The notes under the pieces are model-generated. The model was not told where the DNA came from. It did not search any database and worked only from the letters and a program-made list of their open reading frames with translations. Source: DASUPK01 sp963848955 (lineage in GTDB: Bacteria > Actinomycetota > Thermoleophilia > Solirubrobacterales > 70-9). Taken from it: a stretch of DNA of 64,000 nucleotides. The stretch covers positions 62,001 to 126,000 of the forward strand of contig CAWKFQ010000004.1 in the NCBI GenBank assembly GCA_963848955.1, written 5' to 3'. Made by a program: the position numbers and the translations under genes. Of the stretch, positions 30,801-39,298 are shown one piece after another (the stretch's first letter is position 1; every line of letters starts with the position of its first letter).

Positions 30801-33184
30801 GCACCGCATCAACCGCGGCCGCGTCGTAAGCTCGCGCAGCTGCCGCAGGAACACCATCATCGACCAACCGTCGTGGATGAGGTGATGCTCCTGATGCAGG
30901 AGGGCATGGCGGGTGGGGCCGAGCTTGGCCAGGCGCCAGCGGACGAGGGGCAGCTCATCGATCGCGATTCGCTGCCGGAACTGCGCGTCCGCGAGCGCGG
31001 CCAGGGCGGTGTCCGGGTCCGGGAGCGGCGCTCAGGTCCTTGGCATCCAACGAGATCGGGAACGGGTCGTGGATCTCGGCGGTCCAGCCTCCGCCCTGGC
31101 GCGGGAAAGTGGTCCGGTAGATCTCGTGGCGGGCGACGATCTCGCCCAGCGCCTCCGTCAGGGCCGCGACGTCGAGCTCGCCGTGCAGCCAGATGATCGC
31201 CTGGAACTGGTAGGCCACGGAGGACGGGTCGAGGTCGCTGAGGAAGCAGATCTGCTCCTGCGAGACCGATACGGGCGCCGTCGGCGTCCGCGGCTGCGGG
31301 ACCAGAGCGCGGAAAGGCGTGCTCGGACGACCTGGCCCGGGCGCGCTCGATCGCCCGCGCGCGAGCGTCGCGGGAGTCGGCGCGTCGAGCAGGATGTCCA
31401 GCGGGAGCCTCGACGCCGGTTTCCTCACCGAGCCGGGCGATCACCTCGTGACGAGCAGGGAATCGCCGCCGAGCTCGAAGAACCCGTCGTCGCGACCCAC
31501 GCCGTCGACGCGCAGGACCTCGGCGAACATATCGGCGACCCGGCTCTCGAGCTCATCGCGTCGGCGGCGTGCGGCGCTTGCGCGCACCTGTCGACGGCGC
31601 GCCCGTCAGCGTCCGGGAGCGCCGCGCGGTCCACCTTGTTGTTCTGGCGTCAGCGGCAGGGCGTCGAGCAGCACCCAGGCTGCGGGGACCATGTACGAGG
31701 GCAGCCGCTCGGGCCACGAAGTCGCGGAGACCGGCGACGTCGGGTTTCCCCGGCCCGGCGAAATACGCCACGAGTCGCTTGCGGCCCTCTTGGTCCTCCC
31801 GGGCGACGACGACGCAATCGTCGATCTCGTCGTGATCGCGCAGGGCCGCCTCGATCTCGGCCAGCTCGATCCGGTAGCCGCGAATCTTGACCTGGTCGTC
31901 GATCCGGCCGCGGAACTCCAGCCGCCCATCCTCGCGCCAGCGCGCGAAGTCGCCCGTGCGATAGAGCCGCTCGCCCGGAGCCCGGCGGCGAGAAGGGGTC
32001 GGGCACGAACTGCTCCGCCGTCAGCTCGGGCCGGTTCACGTACCCGTCGGGCGAGACCGAGCCCCCCGATCAGGAGCTCGCCCTCCACCCCGATCGGCAC
32101 GGGCCGGAGCTGATCGTCGACGACGTGGCAGGTGGTGTTCGCGATCGGCCGGCCGATCGGCAGGGAGGCCTCGTCGCTGGCGACCTCCCGGATGACGTCG
32201 ATCGTCGCGAACAGGGTGCTCTCCGTCGGGCCGTAGCAGTGGACGACCTCGTCGACCACGCCGCTGGCCAGCAGCCGCCGGACGTGATCGGCCGAGAGCA
32301 CGTCACCGCCCACCAGGACGTGACGGAGTCCCTCGAGCTCCTCGGGTCGCGGTCGACGACCATGTGGAGCTGGGGCGAGATGAACAGCGCCGCCGTGGCG
32401 CCGTCTCTCTGGATCGTCTCGGCGAGCCGCTCGAGCCAAGCCTGGCCCGGCGGCATGACCACCGTGGCGCCGCCGGTGAGCAGCGGGCCCCAGAGCTCGA
32501 TCACCGATGCGTCGAAGGTGAGCGGGGAGAGCCAGAGGAAGCGGCACTCATCTCCGAGCTCGACGTAATCGGGCGCTCCGGAGATGAGGCGGTTCACCGC
32601 CCGGTGGGGGATCGCGACGCCCTTCGGCGCCCCCGTGCTGCCGCTGGTGTAGAGGACGTACGCGAGCTCGCCCGGCTCCCGCTCGGCCGGCGGCGCGAAT
32701 TCCACAGCGTCCGCGGGCTCCTCGGCGCCGACCGGGGTCAGGCCGATCCCGTCGACGAGACTCTCGTGCTCCGCGTCGGAGACCACCAGCCGCAGGCCGC
32801 AGTCCTCAGCCATGAAGCGCAGCCGCTCGGGCGGCCAGTCGGCCTCGAGCGGCACGTAGGCGCAGCCGGCGCGCAGGATGCCGAGCACGCCCGCGATCAC
32901 GGCCGGGGAGGGCGTCCCGCAGACTCCGACGAGATCTCCCGGCTCGGCGCCGGCGGCGCACAGCCGGCTGCGATCCCGTCGGCCCAGCTCAGCAGCCGGC
33001 CGTAGCTCGTCGCATCGCCGCCGGAGAGCACCGCGGGGGCCGCGGGCGAGCGCTCCGTCTGCGCCGCGAACAGCGCGTCGAGGCACTCGTCGCGCTCCAG
33101 GGGCCGGCGGGTGTCGTTGGCCGCCTCGACGATCCCGTCGCGATCGACGACGGCGGCGCGGTGTTCGTTAGTCCTTCCCTCCAC
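27043..33184 (-). CDS. Dimodular non-ribosomal peptide synthetase, A-T-C-A-T-T-TE (many frameshifts)
   Basis: About 2050 residues when reconstructed. Domains in order: adenylation 1 (about 33110-31640), carrier 1 (31560-31400, FFELGGDSLLV), condensation (31290-29960, EHHLIHDGWSM carrying HHxxxDG), adenylation 2 (29870-28440), two almost identical carrier domains (28393-28187 and 28134-27927, FFASGGHSLLAMKL), and a thioesterase (about 27840-27043). No condensation domain precedes adenylation 1, so module 1 is a loading module and the product should be a dipeptide or an iterated oligomer of dipeptides. The likely start is the GTG at 33182-33184, 4 nt after the dpgC-like stop. At least ten frame changes are needed, with family sequence continuous across them. 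Confidence 0.85.
27927..28134. repeat. Tandem carrier-domain repeat, unit 2
   Basis: 208 bp encoding the downstream carrier domain. It aligns to 28187-28393 with six substitutions and one single-base indel, with a 107-bp identical core, at an offset of 260 bp. Confidence 0.9.
28187..28393. repeat. Tandem carrier-domain repeat, unit 1
   Basis: 207 bp encoding the upstream carrier domain, about 97% identical to 27927-28134. The units are separated by a short Ala/Gly/Asp/Arg-rich linker. The high identity implies recent duplication or ongoing gene conversion. Confidence 0.9.
28440..29870 (-). other. NRPS adenylation domain 2, valine-like pocket
   Basis: Motifs: VLKAGGAYVPLDPSDP, TAYVMYTSGSTGA, FDASTFEIW, NGYGPTEATTF, GELYIGGDGLARGYLDRPE, LYRTGDLVRW and PVTPNGKVDRAAL. 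Pocket residues read by eye are D-A-F-W-L-G-G-T-F-K, one conservative change from the classical valine code. Confidence 0.75.
29960..31290 (-). other. NRPS condensation domain
   Basis: VSVSQEQICFLSDLDPSS (C1/C2-like), ARHEIYRTTF, HHLIHDGWSM (C3 HHxxxDG intact), MLGMFINTVALRVDLSDD (C5) and NQDVPFPRVVEAV (C6/C7) follow in order. The subtype (LCL or DCL) is not decided here. No epimerisation domain is seen upstream, which favours LCL. Confidence 0.8.
31640..33110 (-). other. NRPS adenylation domain 1 (loading module)
   Basis: Core motifs LAYVLYTSGSTGAPKGVAI (A3), FDASVIELW (A4), CYGPTEST (A5) and GERLYRTGDFARW (A7), read across frame changes. Pocket residues read by eye against GrsA are D-A-I-F-L-G-C-L-F plus Lys: a hydrophobic pocket that matches no code I recall with certainty. 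Confidence 0.75.
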
Positions 33185-33188
33185 CCGG

Positions 33189-34394
33189 TCAGTCCTCGCT
33201 GCGGGGGCCGACCCAGGTCCGTTCAAGGTTCTCCACGAGAGCCTCGCTGGTCAGGCAGCGCGCCTGCTCGATGGCATACGTGGACATGAAGGCGCGGAAG
33301 GCGTCGAGGGGTTCCTGCGCGACCCGAAGCGCGCGCCGGTTCGCCTGCACGCTGACGGGGCCCATGGCGAGGAGCTGCTCGACCGACGCCGCGATCGCGT
33401 CGCCCACGTCGCCCGGCTCCACCACCTCGTCCACCAGTAGGCGTCCCTCGGCGCTCTCGGCCGGCCACTGCTCGTCGAACATGATCGACCGGCACGCCAC
33501 CGAGAGGCCGGTGAATCGCGGCAGCCGCAGCGCGGCCGCTCCCGGGATGATCCCCTCGCGACTGGCCGGGAGGCTGAGAATGGCCTCGCGTTCGGCGACC
33601 ACCCGGTCCATCACGAGCAGGAGCTGGGCGCCGCCGCCGATCGCGAAGGTCTCCACCCCGGCGAGCCAGGGCACCTCCAGCCACTCCTCGGCCGCCTGTG
33701 GGGAGGTTGTCGGCTCCGCGACCTCGCCTGCCTCCGGCTCCGCCGCGCCGCGCAGCATCTTCGCCACGAAGCCGAGCTCGCGGACGATGAAGAAGAGGTA
33801 GGAGAGCCCGCCGGCGTAGAGCTCGGACAGATCGAGCCCGGAGCTGAACACCCGGCGGCCGCGGTAGCGGGGATGATCCACCCGCCCGCCGCGCAGGACG
33901 CCGGCCTCAGAGGCCGGGTCGAGCAGCACGAGGTCCACGGCGGTCTCGAGCGCGACGGTCGACTCGTCGTTCTCGGCGTTCAGCCTCTCGGGCCGGGTCA
34001 GCGTCACCACGCCGAGATTCCCCTGGCGCTCTACGTTGGCCGCCCCGAGGTCGACGCTGCCCTCGCTCGCGTACCGCGGCAGCAGGTCAACCGCCTCCCG
34101 CTTGGGCCGGAGCATGGACTCGATCAGGTGGGTTCCGACGCCGGGATCGGCGAGCCACGCGGCCAGCAGCTGCCCCTGGGCGAGCTCGATTCCATCCTGA
34201 TCCCGAAGCTCGCGCCCGCGCTCGGCCGCGATCTGATCGGGGCCGGGCACCAGGTCCGGGTGGGCGGCGGCAGCCCGCTCGAGCAGCTCCTCGACCCGTA
34301 GCCGGACCGTCCGGCCCTCGGTCAGCTCGTCGTAGAGGGGGGCGTGATCACGCCGAGGGATAACCCCTCCGGGTGGACTCTGGATCACGCTCAC
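33189..34394 (-). CDS. DpgC-like cofactor-independent dioxygenase (crotonase fold)
   Basis: Resembles DpgC, the (3,5-dihydroxyphenyl)acetyl-CoA 1,2-dioxygenase that makes 3,5-dihydroxyphenylglyoxylate for dihydroxyphenylglycine in glycopeptide pathways, using O2 without metal or flavin. Characteristic blocks over 401 residues: TVRLRVEELLERAAAAHPDL, AQGQLLAAWLADPGVGTHLI, LGVVTLTRPERLNAENDEST, ETAVDLVLLDPASEAGVLRG, VDHPRYRGRRVFSSGLDLSE, LFFIVRELGFVAKMLRG, FAIGGGAQLLLVMDRVVAER, EGIIPGAAALRLPRFTG and QEPLDAFRAFMSTYA. These distinguish it from ordinary enoyl-CoA hydratases. The GTG start at 34392-34394 has a GGAGGGG site. It is first in the operon, 4 nt before the NRPS start. No DpgA, DpgB or DpgD gene is in the window. 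Confidence 0.87.
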   Translation of the reverse strand: MSVIQSPPGGVIPRRDHAPLYDELTEGRTVRLRVEELLERAAAAHPDLVPGPDQIAAERGRELRDQDGIELAQGQLLAAWLADPGVGTHLIESMLRPKREAVDLLPRYASEGSVDLGAANVERQGNLGVVTLTRPERLNAENDESTVALETAVDLVLLDPASEAGVLRGGRVDHPRYRGRRVFSSGLDLSELYAGGLSYLFFIVRELGFVAKMLRGAAEPEAGEVAEPTTSPQAAEEWLEVPWLAGVETFAIGGGAQLLLVMDRVVAEREAILSLPASREGIIPGAAALRLPRFTGLSVACRSIMFDEQWPAESAEGRLLVDEVVEPGDVGDAIAASVEQLLAMGPVSVQANRRALRVAQEPLDAFRAFMSTYAIEQARCLTSEALVENLERTWVGPRSED

Positions 34395-34507
34395 GGCTCC
34401 CCTCCGGCTCGGGCTCACGGCGGCTGGCGGGCTGACCGTACCTTGTCCCGCGCCTCCTTGCACGGGTGGATCGCGGATACGATCGGGGCCCCGAGGGGGA
34501 CGTCCGA

Positions 34508-35536
34508 GTGGATCCGAAAGCGATAGCCAACGAGCCGGCTCCGGCCCGGCAGGGGATCCCCGGCCCGCCGGCCGAGCTGATCGGCCTCTATCGCAGCATG
34601 GTCCGCCTGCGCACCTACGACGACCGCTCGGTCGTCTATCACCGCCAGGGCCGGATCGGGACGTACGCGATCTTCTGGGGCCACGAGGCGCTGCAGGCCG
34701 GCGCCGTCCACGCTCTCGAGGAGGACGACTGGATCTTTCCCTCCTATCGCGAGTCGGCAATCGGGCTGCTCCGGGGCATGTCCGCCTCGCAGGTGCTCTC
34801 CTGGTGGCGTGGGCACCCGCACGGCTGGTGGAATCCGCGCGAGTGGCGGATCGCGTCGATCGCCGTGCCGGTCGGTAGCCACGTCCCCCACGCGGCGGGG
34901 ATGGCATGGGGACTGCGGCTTCGGGGCGAGGGGGCCTGCGTCCTCTCCTTCTTCGGCGACGGGGCCACCTCCACCGGCGCCTTCCACGAGGGGATGACCT
35001 TCGCCTCCGCCAAGCGTGTCCCCGCGGTCTTCGTCTGCAACAACAACTCCTGGGCGATCTCGACCCCGACGGCCGAGCAGTCCGGCGCCGAGCGCCTCGT
35101 CGACAAGGCGGCCGGCTACGGGATGGAGGGCGTGCGGGTCGACGGCGCCGATGCCCTCGCGGTGCGTGACGCCATACGCCAGGCGGCTGCCCGGGCGCGA
35201 GCCGGCGAAGGGCCGCAATTCATCGAGGCTGTGACATTCCGCGGCGCGCCCCACGCCACGGCGGACGACCCCGGCCGCTACATGGACCCGGCCCAGCTCA
35301 GGGCGGCGCGAGAGCGGGAGTGCCTCGGCCGCTTCGAGAACCAGCTGCGGCAACTCGGCGTGCTCGACGAACGGGCGATCGGCGAGATCCGCGACGAGGC
35401 GATGGCGGAGATGGAGGACGCGATCGAGACCGCGGAATCCCTGCCGGAGCCCGACCCACGGCAGATCTTCGACACGACCTACGCGCTGCCACCGCGGGCG
35501 CTCCGCCGCGACCGCGACTCGACCCTGGAGAGCTGA
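34508..35536 (+). CDS. 2-oxoacid dehydrogenase E1 component, alpha subunit
   Basis: The thiamine-diphosphate-dependent decarboxylase subunit of a pyruvate or branched-chain 2-oxoacid dehydrogenase. The 342-residue protein shows LIGLYRSMVRLRTYDDRS, the ThDP motif FFGDGATSTGAFHEGM ending in VCNNNSWAIST, and FRGAPHATADDPGRYMD near the phosphorylation-loop position. The GTG at 34508 is preferred to 34466 because a GAGGGG site lies upstream. The E1beta start follows by 1 bp. It is divergent from the dpgC-like gene. Sequence resembles both PdhA and BkdA; pyruvate versus branched-chain specificity is not decided. If branched-chain, it could feed or compete with the valine-using NRPS next door (speculative). 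Confidence 0.9.
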   Translation: MDPKAIANEPAPARQGIPGPPAELIGLYRSMVRLRTYDDRSVVYHRQGRIGTYAIFWGHEALQAGAVHALEEDDWIFPSYRESAIGLLRGMSASQVLSWWRGHPHGWWNPREWRIASIAVPVGSHVPHAAGMAWGLRLRGEGACVLSFFGDGATSTGAFHEGMTFASAKRVPAVFVCNNNSWAISTPTAEQSGAERLVDKAAGYGMEGVRVDGADALAVRDAIRQAAARARAGEGPQFIEAVTFRGAPHATADDPGRYMDPAQLRAARERECLGRFENQLRQLGVLDERAIGEIRDEAMAEMEDAIETAESLPEPDPRQIFDTTYALPPRALRRDRDSTLES

Positions 35537-35537
35537 C

Positions 35538-36518
35538 GTGGCCGTGCGGACGCTTGTGCAGGCGGTGAACGACGGGCTGCGCCAGGAGATGGCGCGGGAC
35601 GATTCCGTGATGGTGCTCGGCGAGGACGTGGCGAGCCTCGGTGGCGTCTTCCGCGCTACCGAGGGCCTGCTCGAGGAGTTCGGGCCGGATCGCTGCGTCG
35701 ACACGCCGCTCGCCGAGGCGGGCGTTGTGGGCGCCGCGATCGGGCTGGCACTGGCCGGCTGGCGACCCGTCTGCGAGATGCAGTACGAGGCCTTCAGCTA
35801 TCCGGCTCTCGATCAGGTCCTGAGCCACGTCAGCCGCTACCGCTGGCGCAGCGGCGGCGCGATCGAGATGCCGATCGTGATCCGGATGCCGTACGGCGGC
35901 GGGGTTCGGGCACCGGAGCTGCACGAGGACTCGCCCGAGGCCTACTACGCGCACGTGCCGGGGATCAAGGTGGCGATGCCCTCCACGCCGGCGGACGCGA
36001 AGGGACTGATCGCGGCCGCGGTGCGCGACCCCGACCCGGTCGTGGTGCTGGAGCCGAAGGCGCTCTACCGCTCCTCGGCGGAGGCGGTGCCAGACGGCGA
36101 GCACTTCGTCGAGCTCGGCCGGGCCGTCGTCGCCCGGCACGGAACCGACGCGACGCTGATCTCCTACGGCGCCATGCTCCCGGTGGCGACGGCCGCCGCC
36201 GAGCGGCTGGCGGAGCGAGGCGAGGCCGAGGTGGAGGTCCTCGACCTGCGCACTCTGACGCCGCTCGACGAGGAGGCGGTCCTCGACTCGGTGGCCAAGA
36301 CCGGGCGGGCCGTGATCGTCCACGAGGCACCGCGCACGGCGGGCTTCGGCGCCGAGGTGGCGGCACTCCTGGCGGAGCGGGGGATCCTGGACCTGCGCGC
36401 GCCAGTACGTCGGGTGACCGGCTTCGACGTCCCCTATCCGTACTGGTCGCTCGAGGACCGCTACATCCCGAGCGTGGACCGCGCGGTCGCCGCGCTGAAG
36501 GAGGTACTGACCTTCTGA
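35538..36518 (+). CDS. 2-oxoacid dehydrogenase E1 component, beta subunit
   Basis: Forms the alpha2beta2 E1 with the upstream gene product. At 326 residues it has normal length; motifs include VMVLGEDVASLGGVFRATEG, DTPLAEAGVVGAAIGLALAG, PIVIRMPYGGGVRAPELHED, LISYGAMLPVATAAAERLAE, EVLDLRTLTPLDEEAVLDSV and RTAGFGAEVAALLAERG, ending with the C-terminal transketolase-like domain. The start (GTG at 35538) overlaps the region of the E1alpha stop, indicating translational coupling. Its stop is overlapped by the E2 gene. Confidence 0.93.
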   Translation: MAVRTLVQAVNDGLRQEMARDDSVMVLGEDVASLGGVFRATEGLLEEFGPDRCVDTPLAEAGVVGAAIGLALAGWRPVCEMQYEAFSYPALDQVLSHVSRYRWRSGGAIEMPIVIRMPYGGGVRAPELHEDSPEAYYAHVPGIKVAMPSTPADAKGLIAAAVRDPDPVVVLEPKALYRSSAEAVPDGEHFVELGRAVVARHGTDATLISYGAMLPVATAAAERLAERGEAEVEVLDLRTLTPLDEEAVLDSVAKTGRAVIVHEAPRTAGFGAEVAALLAERGILDLRAPVRRVTGFDVPYPYWSLEDRYIPSVDRAVAALKEVLTF

Positions 36519-37559
36519 GCGACCCGCATCTGATCCGGCTCCCGGACCTGGGAGAGGGGCTCACCGGCGCCGAAGTCGTCAGATGGCTGGTCGCGAGCGG
36601 AGATTCGGTCTCCCGGGACCAGCCGCTCGTCGAGGTCGAGACCGACAAGGCGGTCGTCCAGATCCCTTCACCCGTCGCCGGGACGGTGACGGGCCTGCTG
36701 GTCGCCGAGGGAGCGCAGGCGTCGGTCGGCGATGCGCTCGCCGAGATCGTGGCCGAGCGCGACGGCAACCGGGCGGGCCCGCGGGCCTTCCCCCGGGTGC
36801 GGGCGCTGGCATCCGAGCTGGGCGTCGATCTGGCCGAACTGCGACCCGACGGGGCAACCGTGAGCGAGGAGGACATTCGCGCGGCCGCGCAGGGCTCGGG
36901 CCGGGCCGAGGAGGCGGGCGAGCGCGTGCCCCTGAGAGGGGTACGCCGCAAGATCGCCGAACACATGAGCGAGGCGGCGGCCGTCCCGACCGTGACGGTG
37001 GTGGAGGAGTGCGATTTCTCGGCCCTCTCCAGGCGCGCCGACGCCCTACGCGCGCGCCGCCGCGATCATCGCGGCGACCGCGGGGGCGCTCAGCGCCCAT
37101 CCCGACCTGAACGCCACCCTGGAGCGGGGCGAGCTGGTCCGGCAGGAGCGCCTGGACCTCGGCTACGCCGTGCAGGGCGCCCACGGCCTGGTCGTGCCCG
37201 TGGTGCGCGACGCCGGCTGGCGAGCGGCCGATCAGATCGCCGCGGAGGTCGAGAGGCTGGTGGAGGCGGCACGCGCGGGCACGCTGACCCCCGAGGAGCT
37301 GCGCGGCGGAACGTTCACACTCACCGACGCACGGCGGCTCGGGGGGCTGTTCGCGACCCCGCTGCTGAATACCCCTCAGGTCGCGATCCTCGGCGTCCAC
37401 CGGGTCGCCGAGCGACCGGTCGTCCGCGACGGCGAGATCGTGGCCCGCCCCGTGGGGCTGCTCTCGGTCGGTTTCGATCACCGTGCCCTGGATGGGGCCG
37501 CTGCCTCCGCCTTCCTACTCGACGTCATCGACCGCATCGAGGGGCGGTCAGTCGGCTGA
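36515..37559 (+). CDS. Dihydrolipoamide acyltransferase (E2) of the 2-oxoacid dehydrogenase complex (one frameshift)
   Basis: Carries acyl groups on lipoyl-lysine and transfers them to CoA. Order: lipoyl domain (IRLPDLGEGLTGAEVV, lipoyl Lys in VEVETDKAVVQIPSP), E1/E3-binding domain (FPRVRALASELGVDLAEL), then the acyltransferase domain, with a frame change near 37055: HPDLNATLERGELVRQERLD, GAHGLVVPVVRDAGW, FTLTDARRLGGLFATPLLN and the catalytic SVGFDHRALDGAAASAFL. No ATG, GTG or TTG is in frame at the beginning; the best start is the CTG at 36515, overlapping the E1beta stop and 10 nt after GGAGG. No E3 gene is adjacent. It overlaps the convergent FkbM gene by 12 bp. Confidence 0.87.
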
Positions 37560-38526
37560 CGAGCTGCTCGGGGGCCTCCGGACGGTCGCGCTGAGGCGCT
37601 CCACCAGCCTCCCCCGATCCTCGGCGGCCTGAACCAGCCGCTCGATCAGCTCGAGACGCTCATCGGCCTCGTCGGTCAGCCGTTCGATCAACTCGAGGCG
37701 CTCCGCGGCCGCGCGCTCCTGTTCCATCGTGACGCGCTCGCCGCGCTCTCGTAGTGCGCGGTCTAGGTCGGGCAGCGCCGCCTCGGCTGCCTCGACCAGG
37801 GAGTCGGCCACGAAGACGAGATTGCCCCACTCCCCAACGCCCGGGTCGGCGGTGTCCCACCGACCGACGCTGACGTGCCGCGGACCGTGACGGACGAAGA
37901 GGAACCGCCGCGGGCCGAGGCCCTCGACGAGCGAGCGGAGCTCCCCGAGCTCGAAGGGGCACTCCCCGAGCGTGTCGGGGAGGTTCGCCCCAGAACTCGA
38001 CCATGACGACCTCCGCCCGCATGCTCGCCGCGCCGCGCAAGACGTCGGCGTCCCCGCCCTCGGCGTCGATCTTGAGCAGGCCGACCCTGCCGGGGATCTC
38101 GCCGGCGGCGCGCAGCGAGTCGAGCGAGCGGACGCGCACCTCCACGGACCCGTCCCAGACCAGGTCGGGGCTCGAGCCCTCCGGTCGCAGGGTGTGGAAG
38201 GCGTCCAGTGTCTGCCCCGAGTGATCCTGAGCCTGGTGCAGCTGCCCTGTGCCGTCCTCCTTTCCGGCCGCCACCTCGATCACATGCACGCCGGATCCGG
38301 TCCCGAAGCGCTCCTTCAGCCGGGCCGCGTTGGCCGGATGCGGCTCGATCAGCCAGGTTGGATCCAGCCCCGCTTCGCGCAGAGTCGCCGCCACCGCCCC
38401 ACGCTCGCTGCCGACGTCGATCGCGGAGTGCTCGTCGAGGCTCGGGACGAGGGCGGCAATCAGGCCGAGCTCGGCGCCCTGGTCGTCGATCTCCGGGTTG
38501 ACCGCGCTCGAATCCATTCGGCCCAC
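37548..38526 (-). CDS. FkbM-family methyltransferase with C-terminal coiled coil (one or two frameshifts)
   Basis: A SAM-dependent O-methyltransferase-like protein. The N-terminal half has SAIDVGSERGAVAATLREAG (SAM loop), WLIEPHPANAARLKERFG, VRVRSLDSL and the family hallmark GLLKIDAEGGDADVLRGA, then AEVVMVEFWGE. After the frame change near 37985 the fold finishes, and it is followed by about 65 residues of regular heptads (RLELIERLTDEADERLELIE) that predict a coiled coil. The usual target of FkbM proteins is a sugar or polyketide hydroxyl; here it is unknown. It is convergent with E2 and does not read with the NRPS operon. Confidence 0.8.
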
Positions 38527-38566
38527 GGGCGAGCATACCCCTGGGCCGCCGAGCGCCGGGACCGCT

Positions 38567-39298
38567 TCAGCCTTCGGTGCCGCCTCGATAGGGCAGCCCG
38601 GGGCCGCTGCGCTGCCACTCGACCTGCCCGCGCCCCTCGTCGGCGGAGCGCTCGACCACGCCGTCCCAGCGATGGAGCATCGCCTTGAGGCGGGCGACCG
38701 CCTCGGGTGGATGAGCGGCCACCTCGGCGGCGAGGTCCAGGGCCGCGGCCTCGGTGGCGGCCGCCGGGGCTACCCGATGGACCAGGCCCATGCGCAGGGC
38801 CTCGTCGGCGCTGACGGTGCGGGAGGTGAGCAGGAGGTACTTCGCGGTGGCGAGCCCGCAGAGGGTGACCAGGCGGGCGGGACCGACCGGCACGCCGAGC
38901 TCGGCGCCCGGGAAGCGCATCCGCAGGTTCGAGCCGCCGACCCGCAGATCGCAGGCGACCGCGATCTCGGCGCCACCACCGACGACCGCGCCGTGGCAGG
39001 CGGCGACGGTGGGCTTCGGGAAGGCCGTGAGCTCGTCGTAGAGCCGAGCGAAGAGCTCCATACGGTGAACGCGGCCCTGCTCGTCGAGCTCCTCGCGGAC
39101 GTCCGCCCCGGCGGAGAGGGCGAGGTGGTCGTTCGAGGAGATCACCAGGACGCGCGCCTCGGCGTCCCCCCTCGCGCGGTCGAGATGGGCGAGGAGCTCG
39201 TCGAGCATCTCGGTGTTGATCGCGTTGCGCGCCTCGGCGCGCTCCAGCCGCAGCAGCGCGACCTGCTTCTCATCCACCGAGTAGCTGGTCAGCGGCAT
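38567..39298 (-). CDS. Enoyl-CoA hydratase/isomerase family protein
   Basis: A crotonase-fold enzyme acting on acyl-CoA. The 243-residue protein has VALLRLERAEARNAINTEML, SAGADVREELD at the first oxyanion strand, AACHGAVVGGGAEIAVACDL (second oxyanion glycine), PGAELGVPVGPARLVTLCGL and SADEALRMGLVHRV. One of the two hydratase glutamates corresponds to Glu in PGAELGVP; the other is not evident, so an isomerase or hydrolase activity is possible. It begins in the pth stop codon (TGATG overlap), so it is third in an rplY-pth-ech operon. Confidence 0.87.
   Translation of the reverse strand: MPLTSYSVDEKQVALLRLERAEARNAINTEMLDELLAHLDRARGDAEARVLVISSNDHLALSAGADVREELDEQGRVHRMELFARLYDELTAFPKPTVAACHGAVVGGGAEIAVACDLRVGGSNLRMRFPGAELGVPVGPARLVTLCGLATAKYLLLTSRTVSADEALRMGLVHRVAPAAATEAAALDLAAEVAAHPPEAVARLKAMLHRWDGVVERSADEGRGQVEWQRSGPGLPYRGGTEG

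Noticed and set aside
37548..38526. FkbM methyltransferase as part of the NRPS operon
   Set aside because: Although on the same strand, it is separated from it by the plus-strand 2-oxoacid dehydrogenase genes.
38567..39298. The enoyl-CoA hydratase as DpgB or DpgD
   Set aside because: It is coupled to pth/rplY and shows general crotonase motifs only; nothing links it to the dpgC-like gene.
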